DNA of 64,000 nucleotides from NCBI GenBank assembly GCA_958370785.1, contig CATXKN010000001.1:413960-477959 (forward strand). The letters are read 5' to 3'. The notes beneath the pieces were generated by a model. It worked only from the letters and a program-made list of their open reading frames with translations, was not told where the DNA came from and made no database searches. The number at the start of each line of letters is the position of its first letter. The first letter of the stretch is position 1. The position numbers and the translations under genes were made by a program. This document shows positions 8,443 through 16,850 of the stretch, piece by piece. Origin of the DNA: an uncultured Collinsella sp. GTDB taxonomy: Bacteria > Actinomycetota > Coriobacteriia > Coriobacteriales > Coriobacteriaceae.

Positions 8443-9396
8443 TTATTTACCGGCGGCGCGCAGGGCTACGTAGGCGGCACCGATGATGCCGGCATCGTTG
8501 CCGAGCGAAGCGACCTTAATGGGCGTCTCACGCGAGGCGGAAAGCGCGTAGCGCTGGAAGTGCTCGCGGACCTTGTCGAGGTAGACATCGGCCGAAGCGG
8601 ACGCGCCGCCACCGATCAGGAACATCTCGGGGTCAACCACGTTAGCAATAAGCGCCAGGGCACGGCCGAGATAGTCGGCCATGGTATCGGCAGCTGTCAG
8701 CGCGAGCTTGTCACCCTCGCGGCAGGCCTGGAACACGTCCTTGGAATCAGAAGGCCCGGTGAGCTCAATGGGCTCGACGCCAGCTTTCTTGCACTCGGCA
8801 AGGTAGTTGCTCACCACGCCGGTGGCGCTGGAATACTGCTCCAGGTGGCCATGGCCACCGCAGCCGCAGGTGCGCTCTTCAGCCGGGTTCAGGCACATGT
8901 GGCCAATCTCGCCGCCGGCGCCCACAACGCCCGATACCACGTCGCCGTTAACGATAACGCCGCCGCCCACGCCGGTACCGATGGTGACCATCACGACGTT
9001 CTGCACGCCCTTGGCAGAACCGAGCCAGGCCTCGCCCATGGCAGCGGCGTTGGCATCGTTCTCGTACTTAACGACCGCGTCGGGGCAGTGCTTTTGAATG
9101 GCGATCCTCAGCTCGGGCAGGTTGATGGCAATGTTGGCCTTGACCTTGGCATCGCCCGATGCCGGGATGGGGCACGGAACGGCCAGGCCAATGCCCGCCA
9201 CAAAGGCACGCGGAATCCGTGCCTTGGCGACCACCTGGTCGATAGCCTCGGTCACCGCGGCAAAGCCCGCAGCGTCAACGATGGGAGGCGTGGGCACGCT
9301 GGCCTTGGCAAGCAGGTTGCCGTCCTCGTCGAACAGGCCCTCCTTAACCGAGGTGCCGCCGACGTCGATGCCGATGTAATACTGCTTAGGTTCCAT
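8443..9396 (-). CDS. ROK-family sugar kinase (glucokinase-like)
   Basis: Cytosolic ATP-dependent hexose kinase of the ROK family, 317 aa. The start chosen is MEPKQYYIGIDVGGT, since AGGTGGG lies upstream and the ATP-binding DVGGTSVKEGLFDEDGN follows at once. Other hallmarks: ENDANAAAMGEAWLG, a GTGVGGGVIVNG glycine motif, and the zinc motif TCGCGGHGHLEQ, in which the last position is His instead of the usual Cys. It is divergent from a GntR regulator and manA, which suggests a mannose, glucose or fructose role, but specificity cannot be read from the sequence. Confidence 0.9.
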   Translation of the reverse strand: MEPKQYYIGIDVGGTSVKEGLFDEDGNLLAKASVPTPPIVDAAGFAAVTEAIDQVVAKARIPRAFVAGIGLAVPCPIPASGDAKVKANIAINLPELRIAIQKHCPDAVVKYENDANAAAMGEAWLGSAKGVQNVVMVTIGTGVGGGVIVNGDVVSGVVGAGGEIGHMCLNPAEERTCGCGGHGHLEQYSSATGVVSNYLAECKKAGVEPIELTGPSDSKDVFQACREGDKLALTAADTMADYLGRALALIANVVDPEMFLIGGGASASADVYLDKVREHFQRYALSASRETPIKVASLGNDAGIIGAAYVALRAAGK

Positions 9397-9450
9397 GGGA
9401 GCCCACCTTTCTCGTTTAAACATTGCCTGTATGGTACCGCTCCCAAGGCA

Positions 9451-9491
9451 AAAACCTACCAAAAAGGGACAGGTTTGTTTTGGCAGGCTTT
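9451..9491. repeat. AACCTGCCAAAA-type hairpin repeat, copy 1
   Basis: Inverted repeat of about 13 bp (AAACCTACCAAAA against TTTTGGCAGGCTT) with a loop holding GGGACAGGTTTG. The reverse complement of the element at 47197-47233 matches it over some 38 bases with few changes. The rest of the 9397-9733 intergenic region contains no open frame I would call, only the divergent promoters expected for the ROK and GntR genes. Confidence 0.65.
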
Positions 9492-9733
9492 ATCTGGGGA
9501 AACGCAGAGTACGAGATTCGGTTCGCTGGCCGCTATATCGGTTCGGTCCCGTCCTCGGACCGATCATTCCTCAACACGACACTACTCAGATGTTTATCAT
9601 TTAAAACGCTCTGATGTTACAAGCGGGGCGTCTTTTGATTTTATCGTTCTCGAACTTTTCAATAACTCAATAGAGATACTTAGGCGTTGACTATACTTTC
9701 TTTTATTCTCAATCAAGTTGGAAAGGAGGTTCC

Positions 9734-10453
9734 TTGATTCCCAAATACGAGGCGATAGCTGCAGATATCCGTCGAAGCATCGAGGACGGCGCCCTTAAGC
9801 CGGGCGATAAGTTACCCACCGTCGTAGAGTTTTGCGAGCTCTATAGCGTTTCTAAGATCACCGTCAAACGTGCGATTGAGCAGATTACCGAGGAGGGCTT
9901 GATCACCAGTCGGCGCGGATCGGGCACCTACGTCAAGGACACAGCGGGGCTTCCCGGCCAGGTGTTTTTCCAAGGCAAGAACGACCGCGCCCAAGGCTTT
10001 TCGTACGAGCATCGCGGGGAGAAGGTGACCTCGGTGGTCTACGATTTCTCGATCGTCAATCCGCCGGCAGAGGTTGCGACCCAGCTGGGAATGGCCGAAG
10101 ACGACTTTGCCTATCACATCGTGCGCGTGCGTCAGGCCGACGAGAAGCCCATCGTTATCGAGCACACCTACATGCCCCTCGAGCTGATTCCGGGCCTTAA
10201 AAAGAAGGACCTGTACGGATCGCTCTACCGCTTCATCCGCGAGCAATGTGGCCTGAAGATTTCGAGCTTTCACCGTACCATTCGAGCCGTGGCAGCAACC
10301 GAGGAAGAAGCCGAGCGTCTGGACACCAAACCTGGCTCTCCCCTGCTCGAGCTCACCCAGATTGGCTTTTTGGACAGCGGCGCCGCCTTTGAGTATTTGG
10401 TCTCGCGCAACGTTGGCGACCGCTTTGAGTTGCACAACGTAACGTTGGCATAG
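9734..10453 (+). CDS. GntR-family regulator with UTRA effector domain
   Basis: 239-aa transcriptional repressor of the HutC subfamily. The winged-helix domain occupies residues 1-70 (YEAIAADIRRSIEDGALKPG, then SKITVKRAIEQITEEGLI and the wing RRGSGTYV). The UTRA ligand-binding domain fills residues 85-235. The start codon is TTG, supported by GAAAGGAGG at the correct spacing. manA follows 75 bases later on the same strand and the ROK kinase is divergent, so a sugar or sugar-phosphate effector is the natural guess. Confidence 0.92.
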   Translation: MIPKYEAIAADIRRSIEDGALKPGDKLPTVVEFCELYSVSKITVKRAIEQITEEGLITSRRGSGTYVKDTAGLPGQVFFQGKNDRAQGFSYEHRGEKVTSVVYDFSIVNPPAEVATQLGMAEDDFAYHIVRVRQADEKPIVIEHTYMPLELIPGLKKKDLYGSLYRFIREQCGLKISSFHRTIRAVAATEEEAERLDTKPGSPLLELTQIGFLDSGAAFEYLVSRNVGDRFELHNVTLA

Positions 10454-10527
10454 GTTTTTGTAGTCACGCGGGCGCTCGTTTTGAGCTGTTTTGTGCAACG
10501 CCCGCGCAACATAATGGGGGTATGAAC

Positions 10528-11460
10528 ATGTCCGATTTGATTAAACTGACGCCGATCTTCCACGAGAAGATCTGGGGCGGCCGCCAGCTCGAAACCGTAT
10601 TTGGTTACGATATTCCCGAAGGTCCCATCGGTGAGTGCTGGGCCATCTCGGCCCATCCCAACGGCGACTGCCAGATCGCTGAGGGCCCGTATGCGGGCCA
10701 CACGCTTTCGTGGCTGTGGGCCGAGCACCGCGAGCTCTTTGGCAATTGCGAGGGCAAGGAGTTCCCGCTGCTCATTAAGATTCTGGACGCCAAGGACGAC
10801 CTTTCGATCCAGATTCACCCCAACGACGAGTACGCCGCCGAGCACGAGAACGGCAGCCTGGGCAAAACCGAGTGCTGGTATGTGCTGGACTGCGAGCCCG
10901 GCGCCACAATCATCGTCGGCCAGCGCGCGCATGACCGCGCCGAGGCCGCACAGATGATCGAGGACGGCCGCTGGAGCGACATGCTCAACGTGTTACCGAT
11001 TCACAAGGGCGACTTTTTCCAGATTGATTCCGGTACCGTGCACGCCATCAAGACCGGCACGCTCATTTTGGAGACACAGCAGTCGAGCGACGTGACATAT
11101 CGCCTGTATGACTACGATCGTCCCGGCACCGACGGCAAGCTGCGCCCGCTGCACATTGAGCAGAGCCTCGACTGCATCGACTTTGATGCTCAGGCTCCGA
11201 CCGACGGCACCGTGACGGCGCCCGAGGTCGACGGCGTAACCGAGCTCGAGTCCAACCCCTGCTACACCGTCGATCGCGTGCGCGTTGACGGCAGCAAGAC
11301 CCTCGACCAGCGCTGGCCCTTCATGTGCCTGTCGGTCATCGACGGCGAAGGCACCGTCTGTGGCGACCCCGTCCACAAGGGAAGCCACCTGCTGGCTCCG
11401 AGCACCGTCAGCTCCATTGACCTCAAAGGCAAGATGGAACTGATCATCTCGCATCTCTAG
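10528..11460 (+). CDS. manA: Mannose-6-phosphate isomerase, class I
   Basis: Zinc enzyme interconverting mannose 6-phosphate and fructose 6-phosphate in the cytosol. 310 aa, the short Bacillus-type form. Recognised by TPIFHEKIWGGRQLETVFGY at the N-terminus, ISAHPNGDCQI, and the metal motif SIQIHPNDEYAAEHE, then GTVHAIKTGTLILETQQSSD and a YDYDR motif. The start at 10528 is favoured over 10522 because GGGGG lies seven bases before it and only one before the other. It follows the GntR gene, with which it probably forms a unit. Confidence 0.93.
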   Translation: MSDLIKLTPIFHEKIWGGRQLETVFGYDIPEGPIGECWAISAHPNGDCQIAEGPYAGHTLSWLWAEHRELFGNCEGKEFPLLIKILDAKDDLSIQIHPNDEYAAEHENGSLGKTECWYVLDCEPGATIIVGQRAHDRAEAAQMIEDGRWSDMLNVLPIHKGDFFQIDSGTVHAIKTGTLILETQQSSDVTYRLYDYDRPGTDGKLRPLHIEQSLDCIDFDAQAPTDGTVTAPEVDGVTELESNPCYTVDRVRVDGSKTLDQRWPFMCLSVIDGEGTVCGDPVHKGSHLLAPSTVSSIDLKGKMELIISHL

Positions 11461-11486
11461 GTCGCACCAACAACCCAAACGCAACA

Positions 11487-11520
11487 AGGGGCTCTCCCGT
11501 CCATGTACGGGAGAGCCCCT
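11487..11520. terminator. Strong hairpin after manA
   Basis: A perfect 14-bp stem (AGGGGCTCTCCCGT and its complement) with a six-base loop, 26 bases after the manA stop. No clear T run follows, so it may slow or stabilise rather than terminate by the intrinsic route. Confidence 0.55.
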
Positions 11521-11618
11521 ACTCGTATCTATCTATCAGCCCACCCGGCTCTCCAGATCAAAAAGCGAACGGGCAAAGCAACGTTCGCAAGCTGCAGGCC
11601 AAAACGCCACAAGGAAGA

Positions 11619-11733
11619 GGGCGCGCCGGGGGCTTTGGTCGATCGCGAGTTCCGCACGAGCCGGAGAGCACTTAATGTGCTCTCCGTGCGAGCAGGACTG
11701 TCCGAGCAGGCGACCAAAGCCCCCGGCACGCCC
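11619..11733 (+). repeat. Long covarying hairpin element, family 1 copy A
   Basis: Outer stem of 23 positions with one mismatch (GGGCGCGCCGGGGGCTTTGG... against its complement). It encloses conserved blocks GATCGCGAGTTCCGCACG, CACTTAATGTG and GCAGGACTGTCCGAGCAGG. The inner hairpin has a GGAGAGCAC/GTGCTCTCC stem with a TTAAT loop. The element at 61205-61340 has the same blocks in the same order but different, still self-complementary stems. It lies between convergent genes manA and pcrA. Confidence 0.75.
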
Positions 11734-11747
11734 GGTCAACCTCGCAG

Positions 11748-14651
11748 TTAGGCATTCAGCTTAACGATCGGCGCGAAGCCCTTCATCAACTTTTTGGTCT
11801 GGCCGGTCTTTTCGAATTGGACCTCGATCATGTCTCCAGCGACCGAGATCACGGTACCCGTGCCAAAAGTCTTGTGGCTCACGGTATCGCCCGCGGCAAA
11901 GTCCTGCGATGCGCTGGCGCGATCGACCTTGCGCTCCACCGTCGGGGACACTTTGGACGAGGGCTTTTTGGCTCGCGGCGCACCCGAACCAAAGGTCGAG
12001 GCAACACGGCCGGCGTCGGGCGAAACCCCACGATGGCGCTCAGTCCCGTAACTGCTGCCGCCAAAGAAATCGTCAAAGCTCGATCCGCCGCGCGAACCGG
12101 AACCGCCGGTCGAACGCGTATGCGAACCGAACACCTTGCCGCCATACATATCCGAGCCCATGCCCGAGCCAAAGGTGCCGTGACGGTCGCCGCGCTTCTC
12201 CCAGCCCGTGCCCTCAAAACCGGCAGAGCCGATACCGCTAAACTCGATATCCTCAAACGGAATCTCGTTGAGGAAGCGCGAGCGCGGGTTGGCAGAGGTC
12301 GAACCGTAGGTGCGACGCGTGGCCGCATAGGTCAAGAACAGTCGCTTACGGGCGCGTGTGATAGCGACGTAGGCCAGGCGACGCTCCTCCTCGAGCTTGC
12401 CCGGATCATCGCTGCCGCCAAAGTCGTGCACGTGCGGGAAGATGCCCTCCTCCATGCCGGCCACGAACACCGCCGGGAACTCCAGGCCCTTAGCGGAGTG
12501 GATGGTCATCATGGTGATGGCATGCGTCTCGCCGGCCAGGGAATCCAAGTCGGAGCGCAGGGCCAGCCACTCCATGAGTGCCGGCAGCGCCTTACAGGTG
12601 AGCGGACCGTAGGTGCGCTCGATCTCGTCGGCATGCACGGCACCCGCCGGCATCTCCGTCGGCGCGGCATACGCGTTGCCCGCGATGGCGGCGGCCAGGG
12701 CATCCTGCGGCGAGAGCGCCGGAGCGGCCAAGCTATCGAGCGGATTGGAACCTGCGGCATCGCGCGCGCCGACGAGTGCCTCAAACGAGGATGCCGGGGC
12801 AGACGGCCCCGGTTCGGGCGCAGGTGCGCTCACCACGACGGGCTCGGACTCGGTGCCGGCAGGCACGTCGGCAACACCAGCCGCGCGCAGCTCTTCCAAG
12901 CTCTCGAGCGTACCCTCGATATCCTCGTGCGTCTCTTCAAATTCGGCAGCAACGCCCAAGAATTCCTGAATGTTCTCGGCGCGGCTCTCGGACTCCATGG
13001 TGCCCTCGGCGCGGAATGCCTGCAGCAGGCCCGTCTTGTCGACAATCATCTCGACGACGTCCTTCAGCTCGCCGTCCATGCGGCGACCTTCGCGCACCAG
13101 CGACACAAAGCTCGACAGGCCGTTGCGGACCTTGGCGCTAAACATGCCGGTCTCGGCGCACGCGATCTCGCAGGCCTGGAAGAACGAGCAACGGTTGTCG
13201 CGCGCCAGCTGCTCAATCTTTTGGATCGAGGTGGAGCCGATACCGCGGCGCGGCGTATTGATGACGCGCTTGACGCTCATCTCGTCGGCCGGGTTCACGA
13301 TCATCTTGAGGTAGGCCATGACGTCGCGGATCTCGGCACGGTCGAAGAATCGCGTGCCGCCCACGATCTTGTAGGGCACGCCCGCGCGCAGGAACATATC
13401 TTCAAGAATGCGCGACTGGGCGTTGGTGCGGTAGAACACGGCGATGTCGTCGTAGCTCGTACCCTTGGCATGCAGCTTTTCGATCTCGCCGGCAATCCAG
13501 CGGCCCTCGTCGCGCTCGTCGCTCGCCTGGAATGCCTGGATCTTCTCGCCGTCGCCCTCGGCCGTAAACAGGCGCTTGTCCTTGCGCTGCGAGTTGTGGC
13601 GCACCACGGCGTTGGCGGCGCTCAGGATATGGCCCGTAGAGCGATAGTTCTGCTCCAGCTTGACGGTCTTGCAGCCTTTAAAGTCCTTCTCAAAGTCCAG
13701 GATATTGGTGATGTCGGCGCCACGCCAGCTGTAAATGGACTGGTCATCGTCGCCCACGACCATGAGGTTTTGGTACTTGGCGGCCAGCAGGTTGGCGATC
13801 TCGTACTGGACGTGGTTGGTGTCCTGATACTCGTCGACGCTAATGTAGCGGAAGCGCTCCTGGTACTTGTCGAGCACCTCGGGGCGGGTGCGCAGCAGCT
13901 CGAGCGCACGCACGAGCAGGTCATCAAAGTCCATCGCGTTGGCGGCGCGCAGGCGGCGCTCCAGCTCTAGGTAGACCTGCGCGGCCTTTTTGTCGTTGGG
14001 GCTGTCGGCGGATTTGAGCATGTCCTCGGGCCCGATCATGGCGTTTTTAACCGAGCTGATCTTGCTGCGGATCATGTTGATGGGGAACTGCTTTTGCTCG
14101 ATGCCGAGCGCCTGCATAATGTCGCGCACCATGCGCTTTGAGTCATCGTCGTCGTAGATGGTGAACTGACCGGTGTAGCCCAGCAGGTCGGCGTCCTCGC
14201 GCAGCATGCGCACGCACATGGCGTGGAAGGTGCACACCCACATGCCGCGGGTGCCACTGGGAATGAGCGCTGCCAGACGCTCGCGCATCTCGGCCGCGGC
14301 CTTGTTGGTAAACGTGATGGCCAGAACCTGCCAGGGCTTAACGCCCAGGTCGCCAAGCATATGCGCGATGCGGAAGGTCAGGACGCGGGTCTTGCCCGAG
14401 CCGGCGCCGGCAAGGACCAGCAGCGGGCCCTCGGTGGTCAGGACTGCCTCGCGCTGGGCGGGGTTCAGACTATCGATATCGACGAGCGGCTTGGCGGGTT
14501 TGGGCGCCGGAGCCGGGGCGTCGTAGATGTCGAGCGGAACGAGCTCGGGTTCCGGCGCGGCGGGGGCGGTGTACGCATCGAGCGGCACGGGTTCCGGCGC
14601 GGGCGGCACGGGTACCGCGGCGTTCTTTTCCCAGGGCAAGGGCTGGGTCAT
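11748..14651 (-). CDS. pcrA: ATP-dependent 3'-5' DNA helicase PcrA/UvrD
   Basis: Superfamily 1A helicase for nucleotide excision repair, replication restart and transcription-coupled repair. 967 aa from MTQPLPWEKN, chosen because GAGGAG precedes it. A Pro/Ala-rich N-terminal extension of 55 residues is followed by NPAQREAVLTTEGPLLVLAG, Walker A AGAGSGKT (81-88), VDEYQDTN (motif II), GDDDQSIYSWRGA (III), LEQNYRST (IV) and VAITRARKRL (VI). A low-complexity Glu/Pro/Ala insert lies around residues 600-670. The C-terminus is a Gly/Ser-rich linker plus a Tudor-like tail (HKTFGTGTVISVAGDMIEVQ), the RNA polymerase-binding fold of PcrA. Longer than typical PcrA (about 730) because of these additions. 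Confidence 0.95.
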   Translation of the reverse strand: MTQPLPWEKNAAVPVPPAPEPVPLDAYTAPAAPEPELVPLDIYDAPAPAPKPAKPLVDIDSLNPAQREAVLTTEGPLLVLAGAGSGKTRVLTFRIAHMLGDLGVKPWQVLAITFTNKAAAEMRERLAALIPSGTRGMWVCTFHAMCVRMLREDADLLGYTGQFTIYDDDDSKRMVRDIMQALGIEQKQFPINMIRSKISSVKNAMIGPEDMLKSADSPNDKKAAQVYLELERRLRAANAMDFDDLLVRALELLRTRPEVLDKYQERFRYISVDEYQDTNHVQYEIANLLAAKYQNLMVVGDDDQSIYSWRGADITNILDFEKDFKGCKTVKLEQNYRSTGHILSAANAVVRHNSQRKDKRLFTAEGDGEKIQAFQASDERDEGRWIAGEIEKLHAKGTSYDDIAVFYRTNAQSRILEDMFLRAGVPYKIVGGTRFFDRAEIRDVMAYLKMIVNPADEMSVKRVINTPRRGIGSTSIQKIEQLARDNRCSFFQACEIACAETGMFSAKVRNGLSSFVSLVREGRRMDGELKDVVEMIVDKTGLLQAFRAEGTMESESRAENIQEFLGVAAEFEETHEDIEGTLESLEELRAAGVADVPAGTESEPVVVSAPAPEPGPSAPASSFEALVGARDAAGSNPLDSLAAPALSPQDALAAAIAGNAYAAPTEMPAGAVHADEIERTYGPLTCKALPALMEWLALRSDLDSLAGETHAITMMTIHSAKGLEFPAVFVAGMEEGIFPHVHDFGGSDDPGKLEEERRLAYVAITRARKRLFLTYAATRRTYGSTSANPRSRFLNEIPFEDIEFSGIGSAGFEGTGWEKRGDRHGTFGSGMGSDMYGGKVFGSHTRSTGGSGSRGGSSFDDFFGGSSYGTERHRGVSPDAGRVASTFGSGAPRAKKPSSKVSPTVERKVDRASASQDFAAGDTVSHKTFGTGTVISVAGDMIEVQFEKTGQTKKLMKGFAPIVKLNA

Positions 14652-14789
14652 GGGCGACTCCTCATCTGACGGACGGCGCGCCTGCGGGCAGCGCCATAGT
14701 TTGAGCCGTACCAGTATACCGAGCCGCGCGGACACCGACGCAAATCACACCGCGACTCCGTGCGCCGCCGCCAAACCCGCCCCAGCGGA

Positions 14790-14824
14790 TTTGGCGCAAT
14801 GGGATCAGGTTACTTTGCACCAAT
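14790..14824. repeat. TTGGCGCAAAG-type hairpin repeat, copy 2
   Basis: TTGGCGCAA pairs with TTGCACCAA around TGGGATCAGGTTACT. The right half (CAGGTTACTTTGCACCAA) is shared with the element at 57862-57928. It lies upstream of pcrA. Confidence 0.6.
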
Positions 14825-14869
14825 CTATTGACAATCACGAAACCGCCGATGTCATGGCAACGGCAGCGA

Positions 14870-14969
14870 GCGGCGGCCAGAGCGAACAAATTGGCATGAA
14901 AAGAGGGCGGCATAGACCTTTTGGTCATGCCGCCCTCTTTGAATGACAAGTTGTCGCTCTGGCCGCCGC
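14870..14969 (-). terminator. Nested double hairpin downstream of uppP
   Basis: The outer stem is a perfect 15 bp (GCGGCGGCCAGAGCG at 14870-14884 and its complement at 14955-14969). Inside it is a second strong hairpin at 14900-14940 (AAAGAGGGCGGCAT... stem of about 18 bp) with a short T run on the minus strand. It follows the uppP stop by 16 bases and probably terminates it. The outer stem is more than a terminator needs. Confidence 0.7.
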
Positions 14970-14984
14970 GCAGCGTCGACTAAG

Positions 14985-15965
14985 TTAGAGGCCGAGCATC
15001 GGCTCCAGAACAAAGAAGTATGCGAGCACTACGATGCCCAGGATGATGCGGTAAACACCGAAGCACTTAAAGTCGTGACGGCGGACGAAGCCCATGAGCC
15101 ACTTGATGGCGATGAGCGAAACCACAAAGGCCACAACGCAGCCCACGCCCAAGATAGCGACCTCGTTGGCGCCGAACGTGCCGCCCTTGATGAAGTACTT
15201 GACCAGCTTGAGCGCACTCGCGCCAAACATGACAGGGATGGCCAGGAAGAACGTAAACTTGGACGCCACCGAACGCGTGCAGCCCAAAAGCAGGCCACCG
15301 ATGATGGTGGAGCCGGAGCGCGATGTGCCCGGAATCAGCGAAAGCACCTGGAAGCAACCGATACCCAGCGCGGTCTTCCAGCTCAGATCCTCGAGCGTAG
15401 TGATGGAGCCAAAGTCCAGGCTATCGTCATCGTCCTCATCCTCAGCGGTAGCCGCGGCGGGCGCCGCAAAGTGCGCGCCGGCGGGGCGTCCGCCCGCCAC
15501 CACAGCACGCGAACCAAACGAACCGGCAACGGCCATTTCCTCGCGCTTGCTCGCGCGCCAGTTCTCAATCACGATAAACAGCACGCCGTACACAATGAGC
15601 GCCAGCGCCACGACGGGAGCATTGTAGAAATGCTCCTCCATCCAGTCGTTGAGCGGCAGACCGATCGCCGCAGCGGGAATGCAGCCGAGCACAATCTTGC
15701 CCCACAGCACCCAAGTGTCGCGACGGCCCTCCTTGCCCTTGCTGGGAGAAAACGGGTTAAGGTCGTAGAAGAACAGAACGCAGACGGCCAGAATGGCGCC
15801 GAGCTGAATCACGACTAGGAACATATTCCAGAACGTCTCGCTCACGTTCATCTTGACGAACTCGTCCACCAAGATCATGTGACCCGTCGACGAAACGGGC
15901 AGCCATTCGGTGATGCCCTCGACCAGGCCCATGAAGGCAGATTTTAGAAGCTCAATGATATCCAA
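14985..15965 (-). CDS. uppP: Undecaprenyl-diphosphate phosphatase
   Basis: Integral membrane enzyme (BacA type) that recycles undecaprenyl diphosphate for cell-wall synthesis and gives bacitracin tolerance. 326 aa from a TTG start, chosen since GAGGGGG lies just upstream and the product then begins DIIELLKSAFMGLVEG, as in the family. The two catalytic motifs are clear: EGITEWLPVSSTGH (16-29) and PGTSRSGST (212-220). Between residues 141 and 188 there is an Ala/Gly then Asp-rich insert (AEDEDDDDSLDF) that accounts for the extra 50 residues over the usual 270. Confidence 0.92.
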   Translation of the reverse strand: MDIIELLKSAFMGLVEGITEWLPVSSTGHMILVDEFVKMNVSETFWNMFLVVIQLGAILAVCVLFFYDLNPFSPSKGKEGRRDTWVLWGKIVLGCIPAAAIGLPLNDWMEEHFYNAPVVALALIVYGVLFIVIENWRASKREEMAVAGSFGSRAVVAGGRPAGAHFAAPAAATAEDEDDDDSLDFGSITTLEDLSWKTALGIGCFQVLSLIPGTSRSGSTIIGGLLLGCTRSVASKFTFFLAIPVMFGASALKLVKYFIKGGTFGANEVAILGVGCVVAFVVSLIAIKWLMGFVRRHDFKCFGVYRIILGIVVLAYFFVLEPMLGL

Positions 15966-16214
15966 AGGGACCCCCTCATTAGACACCCGCCGGTAGATGT
16001 TCTGCGGACGATGCGGGCGAGGTCCCATTATCAACCGTTGGCGGTGCGACCGCGCCTGCCCTTACCAAAAAACTCGCCCGTTCACAGAATTGCGAGCGGT
16101 CAAACCGAAATCCTTGGGTATAACTGCAACAAGATAAAGTGTCCGGCGGCCAACGCGCCCGCGCCCGCCCGACGCACGAGCCCCACGCCCGTGCGATAGA
16201 CCAAGGAGGAAACC

Positions 16215-16652
16215 ATGAACGAGGGCTACACCAAGGTATTTGTTTCACTCGACGGTACTGAGCAGCAGGATTTTGTGCTCGCACGCGCCATCAAGGTCGC
16301 CGCGAACAACGGCGCTAAGCTGATTATCGGCCACGTCATCGACTCCACCGCGCTCGAGAGCGCCGGTTCCTATCCGGTCGACCTGGTCAACGGCTTGGAG
16401 GAGGCCTTTAACAACTCCATCGCCAAGCAGCTCGAGGAGGCCAAGGCCAATCCCGACATTCCCGAGGTCGAGGTCATGATTCGTACCGGCCGCATTCGTG
16501 AGACGCTTAAGGATGAGATGCTCGACGTGGTCAAGCCCGATCTGGTACTCTGCGGCGCCCGCGGCCTGTCCTCAATTAAGTACGCGCTTCTGGGCTCGAT
16601 TTCGACGTTCCTGCTGCGCAATACGAACTGCGACATTTTGGTCGTGAAGTAG
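16215..16652 (+). CDS. Universal stress protein (UspA family)
   Basis: 145-aa single-domain Usp protein of the nucleotide-binding alpha/beta fold. It opens with TKVFVSLDGTEQQDF, the family's first strand with its Asp. The C-terminal GARGLSSIKYALLGSIST matches the G-x2-G-x9-G-S/T ATP-binding signature, so it is likely an ATP-binding type. RBS AAGGAGG. Monocistronic; two hairpins follow. Physiological role not deducible. Confidence 0.92.
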   Translation: MNEGYTKVFVSLDGTEQQDFVLARAIKVAANNGAKLIIGHVIDSTALESAGSYPVDLVNGLEEAFNNSIAKQLEEAKANPDIPEVEVMIRTGRIRETLKDEMLDVVKPDLVLCGARGLSSIKYALLGSISTFLLRNTNCDILVVK

Positions 16653-16665
16653 GTTCCTTCCCGCC

Positions 16666-16756
16666 GGCGCAAGGCCTGCGGGGTTATCACGCCGACGTCC
16701 TCGCCGCTTCGCGGCTGCGGGATGTCGGCTTAGATAACCCCTCCCGGCCTTGCGCC
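16666..16756. other. Long imperfect hairpin after uspA
   Basis: Arms GGCGCAAGGCC and GGCCTTGCGCC enclose GGGGTTATC/GATAACCCC and then an inner GCCGAC.../...GTCGGC stem with a TTC loop. Nearly the whole 91 bases pair. No close copy was noticed elsewhere in the window, but its architecture resembles the other long hairpins. It lies between convergent uspA and hipA. Confidence 0.65.
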
Positions 16757-16797
16757 TTCGTCACCGTACTTCAGCGAGTTGGCTGATAAGAAAGATG

Positions 16798-16830
16798 GCG
16801 TGCCGCCCCGGTTGGGGCGGCACGCTTTTG
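16798..16830 (+). terminator. Rho-independent terminator of uspA
   Basis: A perfect 12-bp stem (GCGTGCCGCCCC and its complement) with a four-base loop, followed by TTTTG and a little later by TTTTTTG. It lies between convergent uspA and hipA. Confidence 0.88.
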
Positions 16831-16850
16831 TTTGGGGCGGCGCTTTTTTG

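Noticed and set aside
11817..13970. 717-codon plus-strand frame antisense to pcrA
   Set aside because: Same reasoning; helicase motifs on the opposite strand are complete.
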